DNA of 64,000 bases. Source: AP-15 sp035538335. Its GTDB lineage: Bacteria; Pseudomonadota; Alphaproteobacteria; ATCC43930; CGMCC-115725. The stretch is from assembly GCA_035538335.1 (NCBI GenBank), contig DATLKN010000018.1, forward strand, positions 12,528-76,527, given 5' to 3'. The notes under the pieces are model-generated. The model made no database searches. It was not told where the DNA came from and worked only from the letters and a program-made list of their open reading frames with translations. A program made the translations under genes and the position numbers. Below are positions 49,893-59,043 of this stretch, one piece after another. Within the stretch, counting starts at the first letter, position 1. Every line of letters begins with the position of its first letter.

Positions 49893-51185
49893 TCACCCGT
49901 TTTCGGCGAGGACGCGGCCGGCGAGGTGCAATGAGCCGCAAATGAGGACCCGCGGCCCGGCGCCCGCGGCGGCGATCGCGGCGATCGCGGCGGCGACCGA
50001 CGGCGCGCTCTCGGCGGCGAGCCCGGCCGAGCGGGCGGCCGCGACGATCGCCTCGGCAGGCAGCGGGTTCTCTTCGCCGGGGATCGTCACCGCATAGAGG
50101 CGCCTCGCATGCGGGGCGAGCGGGGCGAGGAAGCCGGCCGCGTCCTTCGTCTTCAGCATGCCGACGACGAGGTCGAGCGGGCGGTCATGCCAGCCCGCGG
50201 CAGCCTCGGCCAGCACCTCGCCGCAGCCGGGATTGTGGCCGCCGTCGAGCCACAGTTCGGCGCCTTTGGGCAACGCATTGACGAGCGGGCCCCGCGCGAG
50301 GCGTTGCAGCCGCGCCGGCCATTCGATATGGCGAAGCCCTGCCGCGATCGCCTGCGGCGGCAGGGCAAAGCCTTCGAGGTTTTCGAGGCAAGCGACCGCG
50401 ATGCCGGCATTCTCGATCTGGTGGCGGCCGTAGAGCGCGGGCACCGGCAGGTCGAGCCGCCAGGTCCGGCCCTCGTAGCGCATGCCGCTCGCGCTCGGAA
50501 AGGCATGCCATTCGCGGCCGAACCGGCACAGCCGCGCGCCGATTTCGGCGGCCCGCGCCGCGATGACGCGCAGCGCCTCCTGCGGCTGCGGCCCGATCGC
50601 CGCCGGCCGGCCGGGCTTCAAGATGCCGGCCTTCTCGGCCGCGATCGTCGCGATCGTATCGCCGAGGAAATCCTGGTGGTCGAGCGATATGGGGGTGATC
50701 GCGGCGACGGCCGGGGCGCGCACCACATTGGTCGCGTCGAGCCTTCCGCCGAGCCCCGTTTCGAGCAGCACGATATCGGCCGGCATGCGGGCGAAGGCGA
50801 GAAAGGCGGCCGCCGTCGTGATCTCGAAATAGGTGATCGGCTCGCCCCCATTGGCGCGCTCGCATTCTTCGAGAAGCGCGAGCAATGCTGCTTCCTCGAT
50901 CAATTTGCCGGCGAGCCGAATGCGCTCGTGAAAGCGCACGAGATGCGGGCTCGTATAGGCGTGGACGCGCCAGCCGCCGGCTTCGAGGCAGGCGCGCAGC
51001 GTTGCCACCGTCGAGCCCTTGCCGTTGGTGCCGGCGACGTGAATGACCGGCGGCAATCGCTCCTGCGGGCCGCCCAACCGGCCGAGCAGGCGCTCGACGC
51101 GGCCGAGCGACAGATCGATCTTTTTCGGATGCAGCGCCGAGAGGCGCTCGAGGACGCGGTCGCTGCCCGCCGCGCCGGCGATCAT
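49893..51185 (-). CDS. folC: folylpolyglutamate synthase / dihydrofolate synthase
   Basis: 430 residues. ATP loop 'HVAGTNGKGSTVA' (49-61), 'ETGLGGRLDATNVV', 'ITPISLDHQDFLGDTIATIAAEKAGILKPG' and the C-terminal 'LWLDGGHNPG', all hallmarks of FolC. It adds glutamate to dihydropteroate/folates. Start ATG 51185 overlaps the end of accD by four bases, the usual alphaproteobacterial pairing accD-folC. Confidence 0.95.
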   Translation of the reverse strand: MIAGAAGSDRVLERLSALHPKKIDLSLGRVERLLGRLGGPQERLPPVIHVAGTNGKGSTVATLRACLEAGGWRVHAYTSPHLVRFHERIRLAGKLIEEAALLALLEECERANGGEPITYFEITTAAAFLAFARMPADIVLLETGLGGRLDATNVVRAPAVAAITPISLDHQDFLGDTIATIAAEKAGILKPGRPAAIGPQPQEALRVIAARAAEIGARLCRFGREWHAFPSASGMRYEGRTWRLDLPVPALYGRHQIENAGIAVACLENLEGFALPPQAIAAGLRHIEWPARLQRLARGPLVNALPKGAELWLDGGHNPGCGEVLAEAAAGWHDRPLDLVVGMLKTKDAAGFLAPLAPHARRLYAVTIPGEENPLPAEAIVAAARSAGLAAESAPSVAAAIAAIAAAGAGPRVLICGSLHLAGRVLAENG

Positions 51186-52090
51186 GCGGCCGGCGCCCCG
51201 CCCCCTGGAAGCGGCAGCGGCACGACGGCCGCCGGCGGCCGGCGGTCGCGCAGCAGGCTCAACAATCGAGCCAAGGTGTCGTGCAATTCGCGCCTCGGCA
51301 CGATGAGGTCGATCATGCCGTGCTCATAGAGGTATTCGGCGCGCTGAAAGCCCTCCGGCAGTTTTTCGCGGATCGTCTCCTCGATGACCCGGCTGCCGGC
51401 AAAGCCGATGACGGCGCCGGGCTCGGCCAATGTCAAATCGCCGACCATCGCAAAGGAGGCGCTGACCCCGCCCGTCGTCGGGTCGGTCAGCAGCACGAGG
51501 TAGGGCAGCCCCGCCTCCTTCACCATATCGACGGCGATGATCGAGCGCGGCATCTGCATGAGGCTGAGGATCCCCTCCTGCATGCGCGCCCCGCCCGAGG
51601 CGGGCACGACGATCAGCGCCGCCTCCTGCAACACGGCGAGCTGGGCGGCGGCGAGGATTGCCTCGCCCGCCGCAGCGCCCATCGAGCCGCCCATGAACTC
51701 GAACTCGAAAGCGGCGACGACCGCCGGCTGCCCGCCGATCCGGCCGTGTGCGACGACGACCGCGTCGCTGCCCGCCCCGAACGCAGCCTGCGCTTCCTTG
51801 AGCCGCTCGGTGTAGCGTTTCCGGTCGCGGAATTTGAGCGGGTCGGGGGTCGTCCGCGGCAGCTCGATCCGCGTTGAGGCGCCGTCGTCGAACATGATTC
51901 TGAGGCGCCGCGCTGCGCCGATCCGCAGGTGATAGCCGCAATTGCGGCAGACATGCAGATTGGCCTCGAGCTCGCGGTGGAACAGCATCTGCTCGCAGCC
52001 CGGGCATTTCGTCCACAGATTGTCCGGCACGTCGCGCTTGGTGACGGCCCGGCGGATCTTCGGCAGGACGTAGTTGGTGAGCCAGTTCAA
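51182..52090 (-). CDS. accD: acetyl-CoA carboxylase carboxyltransferase beta subunit
   Basis: 302 residues. The N-terminal zinc ribbon has four Cys (C29, C32, C48, C51), then the crotonase-like domain with 'SGGARMQEGILSLMQM' and 'DPTTGGVSASFAMVGD' motifs. Start is TTG 52090 ('MNWLTNYVLPK' matches the family's usual N-terminus, so only the codon is unusual), overlapping the vapC stop as TTGA. Translation of this essential gene may therefore be coupled to an inserted toxin gene. Confidence 0.95.
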   Translation of the reverse strand: MNWLTNYVLPKIRRAVTKRDVPDNLWTKCPGCEQMLFHRELEANLHVCRNCGYHLRIGAARRLRIMFDDGASTRIELPRTTPDPLKFRDRKRYTERLKEAQAAFGAGSDAVVVAHGRIGGQPAVVAAFEFEFMGGSMGAAAGEAILAAAQLAVLQEAALIVVPASGGARMQEGILSLMQMPRSIIAVDMVKEAGLPYLVLLTDPTTGGVSASFAMVGDLTLAEPGAVIGFAGSRVIEETIREKLPEGFQRAEYLYEHGMIDLIVPRRELHDTLARLLSLLRDRRPPAAVVPLPLPGGGAPAA

Positions 52091-52503
52091 TTTGGAGCCG
52101 TGCGATCGGAAGCAGGGGCGATTTCGAGGTCGGTCCGCAAGAAACCGCTACCTTTGAACAGCAGAGGCTCACTTCGAAGCCTGGCAAGCGCATAGCTGAA
52201 GCAATCGCCAAAGTTCAGTCCAGCCGGGTGTCCGCTTCCTTTCCCAAATCTCCGGTACGCCGCCACGGCTAGGTCGGCCTGTTCGCGCGTGAAGGGAAAA
52301 ACTTCGATCGCAAGCACTCCGATCAACTGATCGAGTTTTTCCTGGCCTTGCGATCCCGAACGAGCGACCATTACTATCGCGGTCTCGACATAAGAAGGTG
52401 CGCTCAGCAATCGGCTGCTCGCGGCGCCGATTGCCGAAACGAAATCGGCCGTTTCCGGCTCGGAGAGCAGTAGCGCGATCAAGGCCGAGGTATCGATCAC
52501 CAT
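52087..52503 (-). CDS. vapC: VapC-type PIN-domain toxin ribonuclease
   Basis: 138 residues. PIN acidic residues: 'MVIDTSALIALLLSEPE' (D4, E15/E17), 'SYVETAIVMVAR' (E about 40) and 'GLNFGDCFSYALAR' (D about 99), the last with the typical 'GDCxxYALA' text, so the active site is complete. Its ATG overlaps the stop of the antitoxin by one base. It probably cleaves tRNA or rRNA, as VapC toxins do. It lies between trpA and accD, where other alphaproteobacteria have no genes. Confidence 0.92.
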   Translation of the reverse strand: MVIDTSALIALLLSEPETADFVSAIGAASSRLLSAPSYVETAIVMVARSGSQGQEKLDQLIGVLAIEVFPFTREQADLAVAAYRRFGKGSGHPAGLNFGDCFSYALARLRSEPLLFKGSGFLRTDLEIAPASDRTAPN

Positions 52504-52757
52504 CAGCCGAGGAGTCCGCGCTCGTTGTAGCCAATGATCTCTTCTGGGCTTCGGGCGTCGAAAACAGGCAATCGCGCGACCTCGGCCTGGATGGCGCGCA
52601 CGCGGGCAAAAAGAGCTTTCGCGTCGGTCGTTGTGGGCGCATCGGCAACGTCCAACAGTTCTATTTCGGCTTCGTGCTCTCCCGCCGGCAGACCGGCCGC
52701 GCGGCCGGTGAGAGTTCCGTCCGCCTCCACACGTACCCGAGTCTTGATTTTTGTCAT
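52503..52757 (-). CDS. vapB: VapB-like antitoxin
   Basis: 84 residues from ATG 52757 (GAGG site; ATG 52769 also in frame). 'MTKIKTRVRVEADGTLTGRAAGLPAGEHEAEIEL' has the strand pattern of AbrB/MazE-like swapped-hairpin DNA-binding domains, and the C-terminal half ('KALFARVRAIQAEVARLP...SPEEIIGYNERGLLG') has the PIN-binding 'EIIGYNERGL' tail common to these VapB partners. Overlapping with vapC confirms the pairing. Confidence 0.88.
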   Translation of the reverse strand: MTKIKTRVRVEADGTLTGRAAGLPAGEHEAEIELLDVADAPTTTDAKALFARVRAIQAEVARLPVFDARSPEEIIGYNERGLLG

Positions 52758-52809
52758 CGAAGACCTCATCGCCTTACCACCGCGCGCACACCGTCGGCGG
52801 GCGCCCCAA

Positions 52810-53067
52810 TCAAGCGTGCCCATCGGAAAATTGAAAGCGAACACTGTACTTGCGGAGAATTAGGTTAGGCACCATTGGGCGGTTATGCCGCTTATCACCC
52901 ATGGAGTAACGAAGAGCCTCAACCACGCTGTCTAACCGATCTGCGGCGTAGTGATCATCAAGGTCACCGTAATGTTTGTCCACGCGCGTAGCTCTATGCA
53001 TTGGCGCGGTGATGGTGCCCGCATCGTATTTTTGCTGCTCGAGCCAAGTTCGATATCCTGATTTCAT
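52810..53067 (-). pseudogene. truncated N-terminal fragment of a nuclease-associated protein
   Basis: 85 residues: 'MKSGYRTWLEQQKYDAGTITAPMHRATRVDKHYGDLDDHYAADRLDSVVEALRYSMGDKRHNRP' resembles the N-terminal region that precedes nuclease domains in a group of restriction-type proteins. After 'NRP' the text changes abruptly ('MVPNLILRKYSVRFQFSDGHA'), as if by deletion or frameshift, and the rest is absent. Recognition is by memory of the pattern and is not firm. It is less GC-rich than its flanks and lies between trpA and vapBC. Confidence 0.45.
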
Positions 53068-53093
53068 CTACCCCAACTCCGCAAGTGCTCCGC

Positions 53094-53927
53094 TCACGAA
53101 CGAGCCGTTCGCGCCCGGCGCACGCCTTCGGCCAGCGTCCGCACGTTGCCGAGCACCGCTTCGACAAGGCCGGGCGTCGGCTTCCCGTCGGCACCGAGAT
53201 TGTCGGCGAGCCGCGCGACGAGCGCCGAGCCGACGACGGCGGCGTCGGCGGCGCGGGCGACGGCGGCGGCTTGGCTCGGGTTCTTGATGCCGAAGCCGAC
53301 GGCGACCGGCAATTGCGTGAAGCGCCTCAACCGCCCGACCGCTTGGGCGACGGCCGCGCTGTCGGCGCTGCGCGTGCCGGTGATGCCGGCGATCGCGACG
53401 TAATAGAGAAAGCCGCCCGCCCCTTCGAGGATCGTCGGCAGGCGCACCTCGTCGCTCGTCGGCGTCGCGAGGCGCACGAAATCGAGGCCCGCGGCGCGCG
53501 CCGGCCCGGTCAATTCGGCATCCTCCTCGGGCGGCAGATCGACGACGATGACGCCGTCGACGCCGGCTGCGGCCGCGTCGCGCGCGAAAGCCTGCGCGCC
53601 GTAGCGATAGATCGGGTTGTAATAGCCCATCAGCACGAAGGGCGTCTCGCCGTCGTCGCGGCGCAACTCGCGCACCATCGCGAGCGTCTTTCTGAGCGTC
53701 GCCCCGCCCTTCAGCGCGCGCTGCCCGGCCGCTTGGATCAGCGGGCCGTCCGCCATCGGGTCGGAGAACGGCATGCCGATCTCGACGAGGTCGGCGCCCG
53801 CCCTGGGCAGGCCGCGGAACAGCGCGAGCGCCGTTTCGGGATCGGGGTCGCCCGCGGTCAGATAGGTGACGAGCCCGGCGCGGCCCTCTTTGCGCAACGC
53901 CGCGAAGCGCCTTTCGATGCGGCTCAC
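53094..53927 (-). CDS. trpA: tryptophan synthase alpha chain
   Basis: 277 residues from GTG 53927, overlapping the trpB stop as GTGA. Catalytic E49 and D60 in 'VEIGMPFSDPMADGP' sit at the same positions as in E. coli; phosphate-binding 'GFGIKNPSQA' and 'VGSALV' follow. Cleaves indole-glycerol phosphate to indole, channelled to TrpB. Normal length. Confidence 0.96.
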   Translation of the reverse strand: MSRIERRFAALRKEGRAGLVTYLTAGDPDPETALALFRGLPRAGADLVEIGMPFSDPMADGPLIQAAGQRALKGGATLRKTLAMVRELRRDDGETPFVLMGYYNPIYRYGAQAFARDAAAAGVDGVIVVDLPPEEDAELTGPARAAGLDFVRLATPTSDEVRLPTILEGAGGFLYYVAIAGITGTRSADSAAVAQAVGRLRRFTQLPVAVGFGIKNPSQAAAVARAADAAVVGSALVARLADNLGADGKPTPGLVEAVLGNVRTLAEGVRRARTARS

Positions 53928-55138
53928 AGCCCGACCCCGAGATGCTCGGCGACGGCGAAGATGTCCTTGTCGCCGCGGCCGCACATGTTCATGACGATGA
54001 TGTGCTCTTTCGGCAATTTCGGCGCAATCTTGCCGACATGCGCGAGCGCATGCGCCGGCTCCAATGCCGGGATGATGCCTTCGAGCCGGCTCGACAGCTG
54101 AAAGGCTTGGAGCGCCTCCTGGTCGGTGATCGCGACGTATTCGACGCGCCCCAGATCGTGCAGCCAGGCGTGCTCGGGGCCGATCCCGGGATAGTCGAGC
54201 CCGGCCGAGATCGAATGCGCCTCGCGGATCTGCCCGTCCGCATCCTGCAAGAGATAGGTGCGGTTGCCGTGCAGCACGCCCGGCTCGCCGCCGTTGAGCG
54301 AAGCCGCGTGCAGCCCGGTTTCGAGGCCGTGCCCCGCCGCCTCGACCCCGATCATCGCGACCGTGGGATCGTCAAGGAACGGGTGGAAGAGCCCCATCGC
54401 GTTCGAGCCGCCGCCGATCGCCGCCACCAGCGTGTCGGGGAGCCGGCCCTCGGCTTTGTGCAACTGCTCCCGCGTCTCGTTGCCGATCACCGATTGGAAG
54501 TCGCGCACCATCGAGGGATAGGGATGCGGGCCCGCGACCGTGCCGATAACGTAAAAGGTGTCATCGACATGCGCGACCCAATCCCGCAGCGCCTCGTTCA
54601 TCGCGTCCTTCAAGGTCGCCGTCCCGGAATGCACCGGCACGACCTCGGCGCCGAGCAATTTCATGCGGAAGACGTTGGGCTTTTGCCGCTCGATGTCGGT
54701 GTCTCCCATATAGACGATGCAGGGCAGGTCGAAGAGTGCGCAGGCGGTTGCCGTCGCGACGCCGTGCTGCCCGGCCCCCGTTTCGGCGATGATGCGGCGC
54801 TTGCCCATCCGCCGCGCCAGCAGCACCTGGCCCAGCACGTTGTTGATCTTGTGCGCGCCGGTATGGTTCAGCTCGTCGCGCTTCAGATAGATCTTGGCGC
54901 CGCCGAAATGGCGCGTCAGGCGCTCCGCGAAATAGAGCGGGCTCGGCCGGCCGACATAATGCGCGAGGTAGTAGTCGAGCTGCCGCTGAAAGGCGGGGTC
55001 GGCGCGCGCCGCGCGATAGGCCTCCTCGACCGCCAGCACCAGCGGCATCAGGGTCTCGGCGACATAGCGTCCGCCATAGATGCCGAAATGGCCGCGCTCG
55101 TCGGGGCCGCTGCGAAAACTGTTGGGGATCTGCATCAT
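53924..55138 (-). CDS. trpB: tryptophan synthase beta chain
   Basis: 404 residues, PLP-dependent. PLP lysine K97 in 'NHTGAHKINN', 'GGGSNAMGLFHPF' for phosphate, 'AGLDYPGIGPEHA' and 'RGDKDIF'. Joins indole and serine to tryptophan. Start ATG 55138 (a second ATG follows at once). trpF, usually upstream, is replaced here by a divergent gene for a Pro-rich protein. Confidence 0.97.
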   Translation of the reverse strand: MMQIPNSFRSGPDERGHFGIYGGRYVAETLMPLVLAVEEAYRAARADPAFQRQLDYYLAHYVGRPSPLYFAERLTRHFGGAKIYLKRDELNHTGAHKINNVLGQVLLARRMGKRRIIAETGAGQHGVATATACALFDLPCIVYMGDTDIERQKPNVFRMKLLGAEVVPVHSGTATLKDAMNEALRDWVAHVDDTFYVIGTVAGPHPYPSMVRDFQSVIGNETREQLHKAEGRLPDTLVAAIGGGSNAMGLFHPFLDDPTVAMIGVEAAGHGLETGLHAASLNGGEPGVLHGNRTYLLQDADGQIREAHSISAGLDYPGIGPEHAWLHDLGRVEYVAITDQEALQAFQLSSRLEGIIPALEPAHALAHVGKIAPKLPKEHIIVMNMCGRGDKDIFAVAEHLGVGL

Positions 55139-55270
55139 GCCGCCTCGATATGGGGCTTGGCCCTGCCGCCGCCACTCGCGGCGGGCCGATTATAGCCGGA
55201 AATTTTGCCGCGACATTTGTTCGGGCTTGGGCGAAAATCGCCGGCATATCGAAGGGTGGGGGAACGGCCG

Positions 55271-55942
55271 ATGAAAAGGGTGGCGCGCTTTGCCGCGGTC
55301 GCGCTCGCGGCGCTCTTGTTCCCGGCTCTCGCCTCGGCCGAAACGGGGCCGATGGCGAGCGCGCCGCTGCCGCCGCCTTATGTGCCGCCGCTGCCGCGAG
55401 AAAAGCCGGCACTGCCGAAGCCCGCGCCGCATGTGAAGGCGGCGCATCCGGCCAAGGACGAAGCCGCGGCGAAAGCCGCCGCGCCCGCCGACGCGGCGAA
55501 GCCGGAGAAGGCGGCGAGCCCTGCAAAGACGCCGATGCCGGAGCACGCCGCCGCCCCGCCGAAACCGGCGCCGCCGGCGCCGAGCCTCGCCGACAAGCCG
55601 GCTGCGCACGCCGCCCCGGCGGCGCCCTCGAAGCCGGCCGAACAATTGGCCGATGTGCCGCGCCCGCTGGAAAAGCCGCGGCCGCCGGCCGAGGCGGCGC
55701 CGGCCAAGGCATCCGCCGCCCAGCATCCGGCATCGCCCGCCCGCCGGCAGGCGCGCCGCCGCCTGCCGCCCTGGCTCGCCCCCGGCCAGCCCGGCGACCG
55801 GCGCTTCGCCAGCATGGGGCCGCCCAACAACTACCCGCCGCCCTGGCGCTATTACCGCGGCTACCAGTATTACAGCCAGGGCCCCTATGCCTACGGCCCG
55901 CCCTACGGGCCGCCGTCTTACGGCCCCGGCGCCTGGCGGTAA
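55271..55942 (+). CDS. Pro/Ala/Lys-rich secreted protein with Tyr/Gly/Pro-rich tail
   Basis: 223 residues from ATG 55271. A signal peptide ('VARFAAVALAALLFPALASA') precedes about 130 residues of Pro, Ala and Lys in short runs such as 'PAKDEAAAKAAAPADAAK', a composition typical of unfolded periplasmic spacers (TonB- or histone-like), a basic patch 'RRQARRRLPPW' and a tail of 'YYRGYQYYSQGPYAYGPPYGPP' type. No domain is recognised. It might tether or scaffold envelope components. Low-complexity coding can be over-called, but the signal peptide and start support a real gene. Confidence 0.7.
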   Translation: MKRVARFAAVALAALLFPALASAETGPMASAPLPPPYVPPLPREKPALPKPAPHVKAAHPAKDEAAAKAAAPADAAKPEKAASPAKTPMPEHAAAPPKPAPPAPSLADKPAAHAAPAAPSKPAEQLADVPRPLEKPRPPAEAAPAKASAAQHPASPARRQARRRLPPWLAPGQPGDRRFASMGPPNNYPPPWRYYRGYQYYSQGPYAYGPPYGPPSYGPGAWR

Positions 55943-56076
55943 TAAGAGCTCCATTTCACAGCGAGATGCCGACAGAAGCAGGTGGATTTGATTTCACTTG
56001 GGAATTTGAAATATGTTCATGTTATGTTCGAACCATCGAGAGAGACGTAGCTGGCGGACAGGCAAGGGAGGGGGAG

Positions 56077-57864
56077 ATGGTCAAGCCAAGGCAAGGGGCG
56101 GCGGAGAGCATTGCCGCCGCGCCAATTATAGATCGGGCGGTGGCCGTCCAATTGTCAGCTGCCCTCGCGGGAGAGAATCGCTTTGCCTTTGCGCAAGCAT
56201 TTTGCACGTCAATCGTAGAGGGGCTTCGCGATCCCGCAGAGCCCGATTTGGGCCTGCCGGAGCCGCCGGGGAACTTCCGTGAAACCCTAAATGGCGAAGC
56301 TGAATCGACGGCGCGGCGAATTGCGGCCGGGTTGCGATTGTTTTCCGCGCCTGAGATGGCGCATGTCATCGGAACGCTTTACACCACGCTGCTGCCGGAA
56401 ACCTTTCGCGGCCGGTACGGGATTTTTTATACGCCGCCCCTGCTGGTGGAGTCCTTACTCTCCTTGGCCGAGCAATCGGGCGTCGACTGGACCGCCGCGC
56501 ATGTGCTCGATCCGGCCTGCGGGGGAGGGGCCTTTCTCGTCGGCGTCGCCGGCCGGATGCTTCGAGATCTGAAAGGTGCCGAGCCGGCGATCGCGTTGCA
56601 AAGTATAGCTGCCCGGCTGCGCGGATTTGACCTTGACCCCTACGGAGCCTGGCTTGCGCAGGCAATGCTGGCGATTGCCTTGAAGCCGCTTGCGCAGGCC
56701 GCCGGACGCCGGCTACCCGGGATCGTTGAGGGGCGCGATAGCCTTGAGCTGAGGCCGGAGGAGGCCGAGAGCAGAGATTTGGTCATCGGCAATCCACCTT
56801 ACGGCCGGGTGTCGCTGTCGCCGGAGCGCCGCCGGCTCTATTCGCGCAGCGTCTACGGCCACGCGAACCTTTATGGAGTCTTCACCGAGGCCGCATTGCA
56901 CTGGGCCAAACCGGGAGCCGTCATCGGTTACGTGACCCCAACCTCTATGCTCTCGGGGCTCTACTATAAGGCATTGCGGTCCCTGCTTGCGGCGGAAGCG
57001 CCGCCGCTCGCAATTCATTTCGTCAGTGAGCGTGACGGCGTATTTGCCGATGTATTGCAGGAAACGATGCTGGCGACTTACCGGAAGGGGGGCACGCCGG
57101 TTGCCGGCAGTGTCGGGTTTATTGACGTCGCCCGAAACAGCCGAATTCTCAACCGCAAGGCAGAGCGCTTTACGCTGCCAATTACGCCGGCATCGCCATG
57201 GCTGCTACCGCGGGCGCCCGAGCAGGCCGCACTTACGAGGCGGCTGCGCTCGATGCCGCATCGTCTGGCCGACTACGGCTGCAGTGTATCGACCGGGCCG
57301 CTCGTGTGGAACCGATTCAAGGAGCAGTTTCGGACGCAGCCGAGGACCGGCGATTTTCCAGTGATTTGGGCAGAGTCGGTGTCGAGCGATGGCCGGTTCG
57401 TGTGGCGGAGTGAGAAACGCAATCACGCGCCGTGGTTCGCGGCAAGACGGCCGAAGGATGATTGGTTGATCGTCACGCAACCGTGTGTCCTGGTCCAGCG
57501 GACGACCGCAAAAGAGCAGCCACGGCGCCTGATCGCCGCTGAGTTGCCTGCGATTTTCATCCGCAGGCATGGAGGCGTCACGGTTGAGAACCATCTCAAT
57601 ATGGTACGACCGATCATCGGCGAGGCGCCTCTACCCCCGGCGGTGATCGCGGCGTTGCTGAACAGCGCCGCGGTGGACGCGGCTTTCCGCTGCCTGAACG
57701 GCTCGGTCGCTGTTTCGGCCTTCGAGCTGGAAGAACTGCCGCTCCCCAATCCGATATTCATGACCAGGGTCGCGAGCCTGGTCGCCGCCGCCGCGCCGGC
57801 GGCTAAGATCGAAGCGGTGATCGCCGCGGCTTACGGCGGTAACGATGCTGTCGCCGCTGATTGA
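56077..57864 (+). CDS. type II adenine-N6 DNA methyltransferase (PstI/BsuBI-type system)
   Basis: 595 residues. AdoMet motif I 'DPACGGGAFLVG' (145-156), catalytic motif IV 'NPPY' (239-242) and a C-terminal target-recognition region. The order I then IV indicates gamma-class amino methyltransferase. ATG 56077 follows a GGGGAG site and a rather AT-rich upstream stretch (55943-56076). It overlaps the nuclease gene by 20 bases, giving a compact RM operon. Recognition site is not readable, though PstI and BsuBI relatives use CTGCAG. Confidence 0.88.
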   Translation: MVKPRQGAAESIAAAPIIDRAVAVQLSAALAGENRFAFAQAFCTSIVEGLRDPAEPDLGLPEPPGNFRETLNGEAESTARRIAAGLRLFSAPEMAHVIGTLYTTLLPETFRGRYGIFYTPPLLVESLLSLAEQSGVDWTAAHVLDPACGGGAFLVGVAGRMLRDLKGAEPAIALQSIAARLRGFDLDPYGAWLAQAMLAIALKPLAQAAGRRLPGIVEGRDSLELRPEEAESRDLVIGNPPYGRVSLSPERRRLYSRSVYGHANLYGVFTEAALHWAKPGAVIGYVTPTSMLSGLYYKALRSLLAAEAPPLAIHFVSERDGVFADVLQETMLATYRKGGTPVAGSVGFIDVARNSRILNRKAERFTLPITPASPWLLPRAPEQAALTRRLRSMPHRLADYGCSVSTGPLVWNRFKEQFRTQPRTGDFPVIWAESVSSDGRFVWRSEKRNHAPWFAARRPKDDWLIVTQPCVLVQRTTAKEQPRRLIAAELPAIFIRRHGGVTVENHLNMVRPIIGEAPLPPAVIAALLNSAAVDAAFRCLNGSVAVSAFELEELPLPNPIFMTRVASLVAAAAPAAKIEAVIAAAYGGNDAVAAD

Positions 57865-58924
57865 CGTCCCGGAGATCCATCGGCGGCTCTTGCAGATTTT
57901 TTCGGAGGGCACGCCGCAGCGAAATTACTGCACCCGCGAGATGGCGGCGCGAACCGTGTTCGTGATGCTCTATATCGGCGCCGTCGAAGGCGAGGGGGTG
58001 TGGATGGGGCCGAAGCACGTCTACCGAATGGGAACCAGCCAGGCGGCCCTGCACGCGGATGGCGAACGCGAAGCGTACGTCGCTGCCGTAGAGAAGCCGG
58101 GATCGCAGGCGCCGATGGATCGCTGGTTCCAAGACAACACGCGGGAACCCATCCGCGATGAAACGCTTCGCGACGGCCTGGTGCGGATGGGCGCCGTTGT
58201 AACTCGGTCGGGCTTGGCCACCACGTCGTCGCGCGGACGCTACGCGCTCCAGACGGCCTTTGCATCGCTGTTCGACCCGGCGCTGGCGGGGGCGGCCCTC
58301 GATGCAGCGATTGTAGCTTGGCAGGATCGGCACCTTTCGGCTGGGGCCTTGGCACGCGTTCGTCTCCAGCAGCGCTCGGCGACGGCAGCACGTTCGCGCG
58401 TGCTAGTCAGGCTGCCGAACAGCGAAACCCGACAAATGGAGGCGGGACCTTCGTCGGTCATCACGCAGGCCGTCGTCGAGGTTTTCGCAAAGCGATTTCT
58501 CGAAGAGCCGGCCGTGCTGTGGATCTCGGAGAGCGGCAACAAGGTCATCCAGCGCGACGATCGGCTGGCACAAGAACTTGGGCTGAAGATTGAAGTCGAC
58601 AGGCTGTTGCCTGACACGATCCTTGTCGATCTCGCGCCGGCGGAGCCGCTCATCGTATTCGTCGAGGCGGTCGCTACAGCCGGCGAGATTACGGATGCGC
58701 GGCGCGGGGCGTTCCTCGAGCTGATGACAGCCGCCGGCTTCAAGGCGAGCCAAGTCGCCTTCGTTACCGCCTTTCACGATCGCAACGCTCCTGCGTTCAA
58801 GCGCGCAATCGCCAATCTCGCCTGGGGTTCATTCGCCTGGTGCCTGAGCGAACCGGAACACTTGGTCGCCCTTGATGGCACGGCACCGGGAGGGATCCGC
58901 CTGCTGACCGATTTCGTGCTCTGA
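57845..58924 (+). CDS. BsuBI/PstI-family type II restriction endonuclease
   Basis: 359 residues. N-terminal region 'MLSPLIDVPEIHRRLLQIFSEGTPQRNYCTREMAARTVFVMLYIGAVEG' and C-terminal block 'VFVEAVATAGEITDARRGAFLELMTAAGFKASQVAFVTAFHDRNAPAFKR' correspond to conserved parts of this nuclease family, the latter holding acidic residues of a PD-ExK-like site. Starts inside the methyltransferase gene, so nuclease production depends on methyltransferase translation. No control gene or vsr is near. Confidence 0.88.
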   Translation: MLSPLIDVPEIHRRLLQIFSEGTPQRNYCTREMAARTVFVMLYIGAVEGEGVWMGPKHVYRMGTSQAALHADGEREAYVAAVEKPGSQAPMDRWFQDNTREPIRDETLRDGLVRMGAVVTRSGLATTSSRGRYALQTAFASLFDPALAGAALDAAIVAWQDRHLSAGALARVRLQQRSATAARSRVLVRLPNSETRQMEAGPSSVITQAVVEVFAKRFLEEPAVLWISESGNKVIQRDDRLAQELGLKIEVDRLLPDTILVDLAPAEPLIVFVEAVATAGEITDARRGAFLELMTAAGFKASQVAFVTAFHDRNAPAFKRAIANLAWGSFAWCLSEPEHLVALDGTAPGGIRLLTDFVL

Positions 58925-59043
58925 CGCTAGGGTTGGGTCAGCTTCGCGTAACGCGCCCACCCGACTGTTGCCGCTCCGCCGCCGCCTCTCTACTCTGTCG
59001 GTGATCTTCGTCATCCAGCATCGCCAACGGGAGCGGACGCGGC

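Noticed and set aside
55150..56076. An upstream extension of the methyltransferase frame
   Set aside because: It runs through the Pro-rich protein gene in another frame; the methyltransferase has a good ribosome site and start at 56077.
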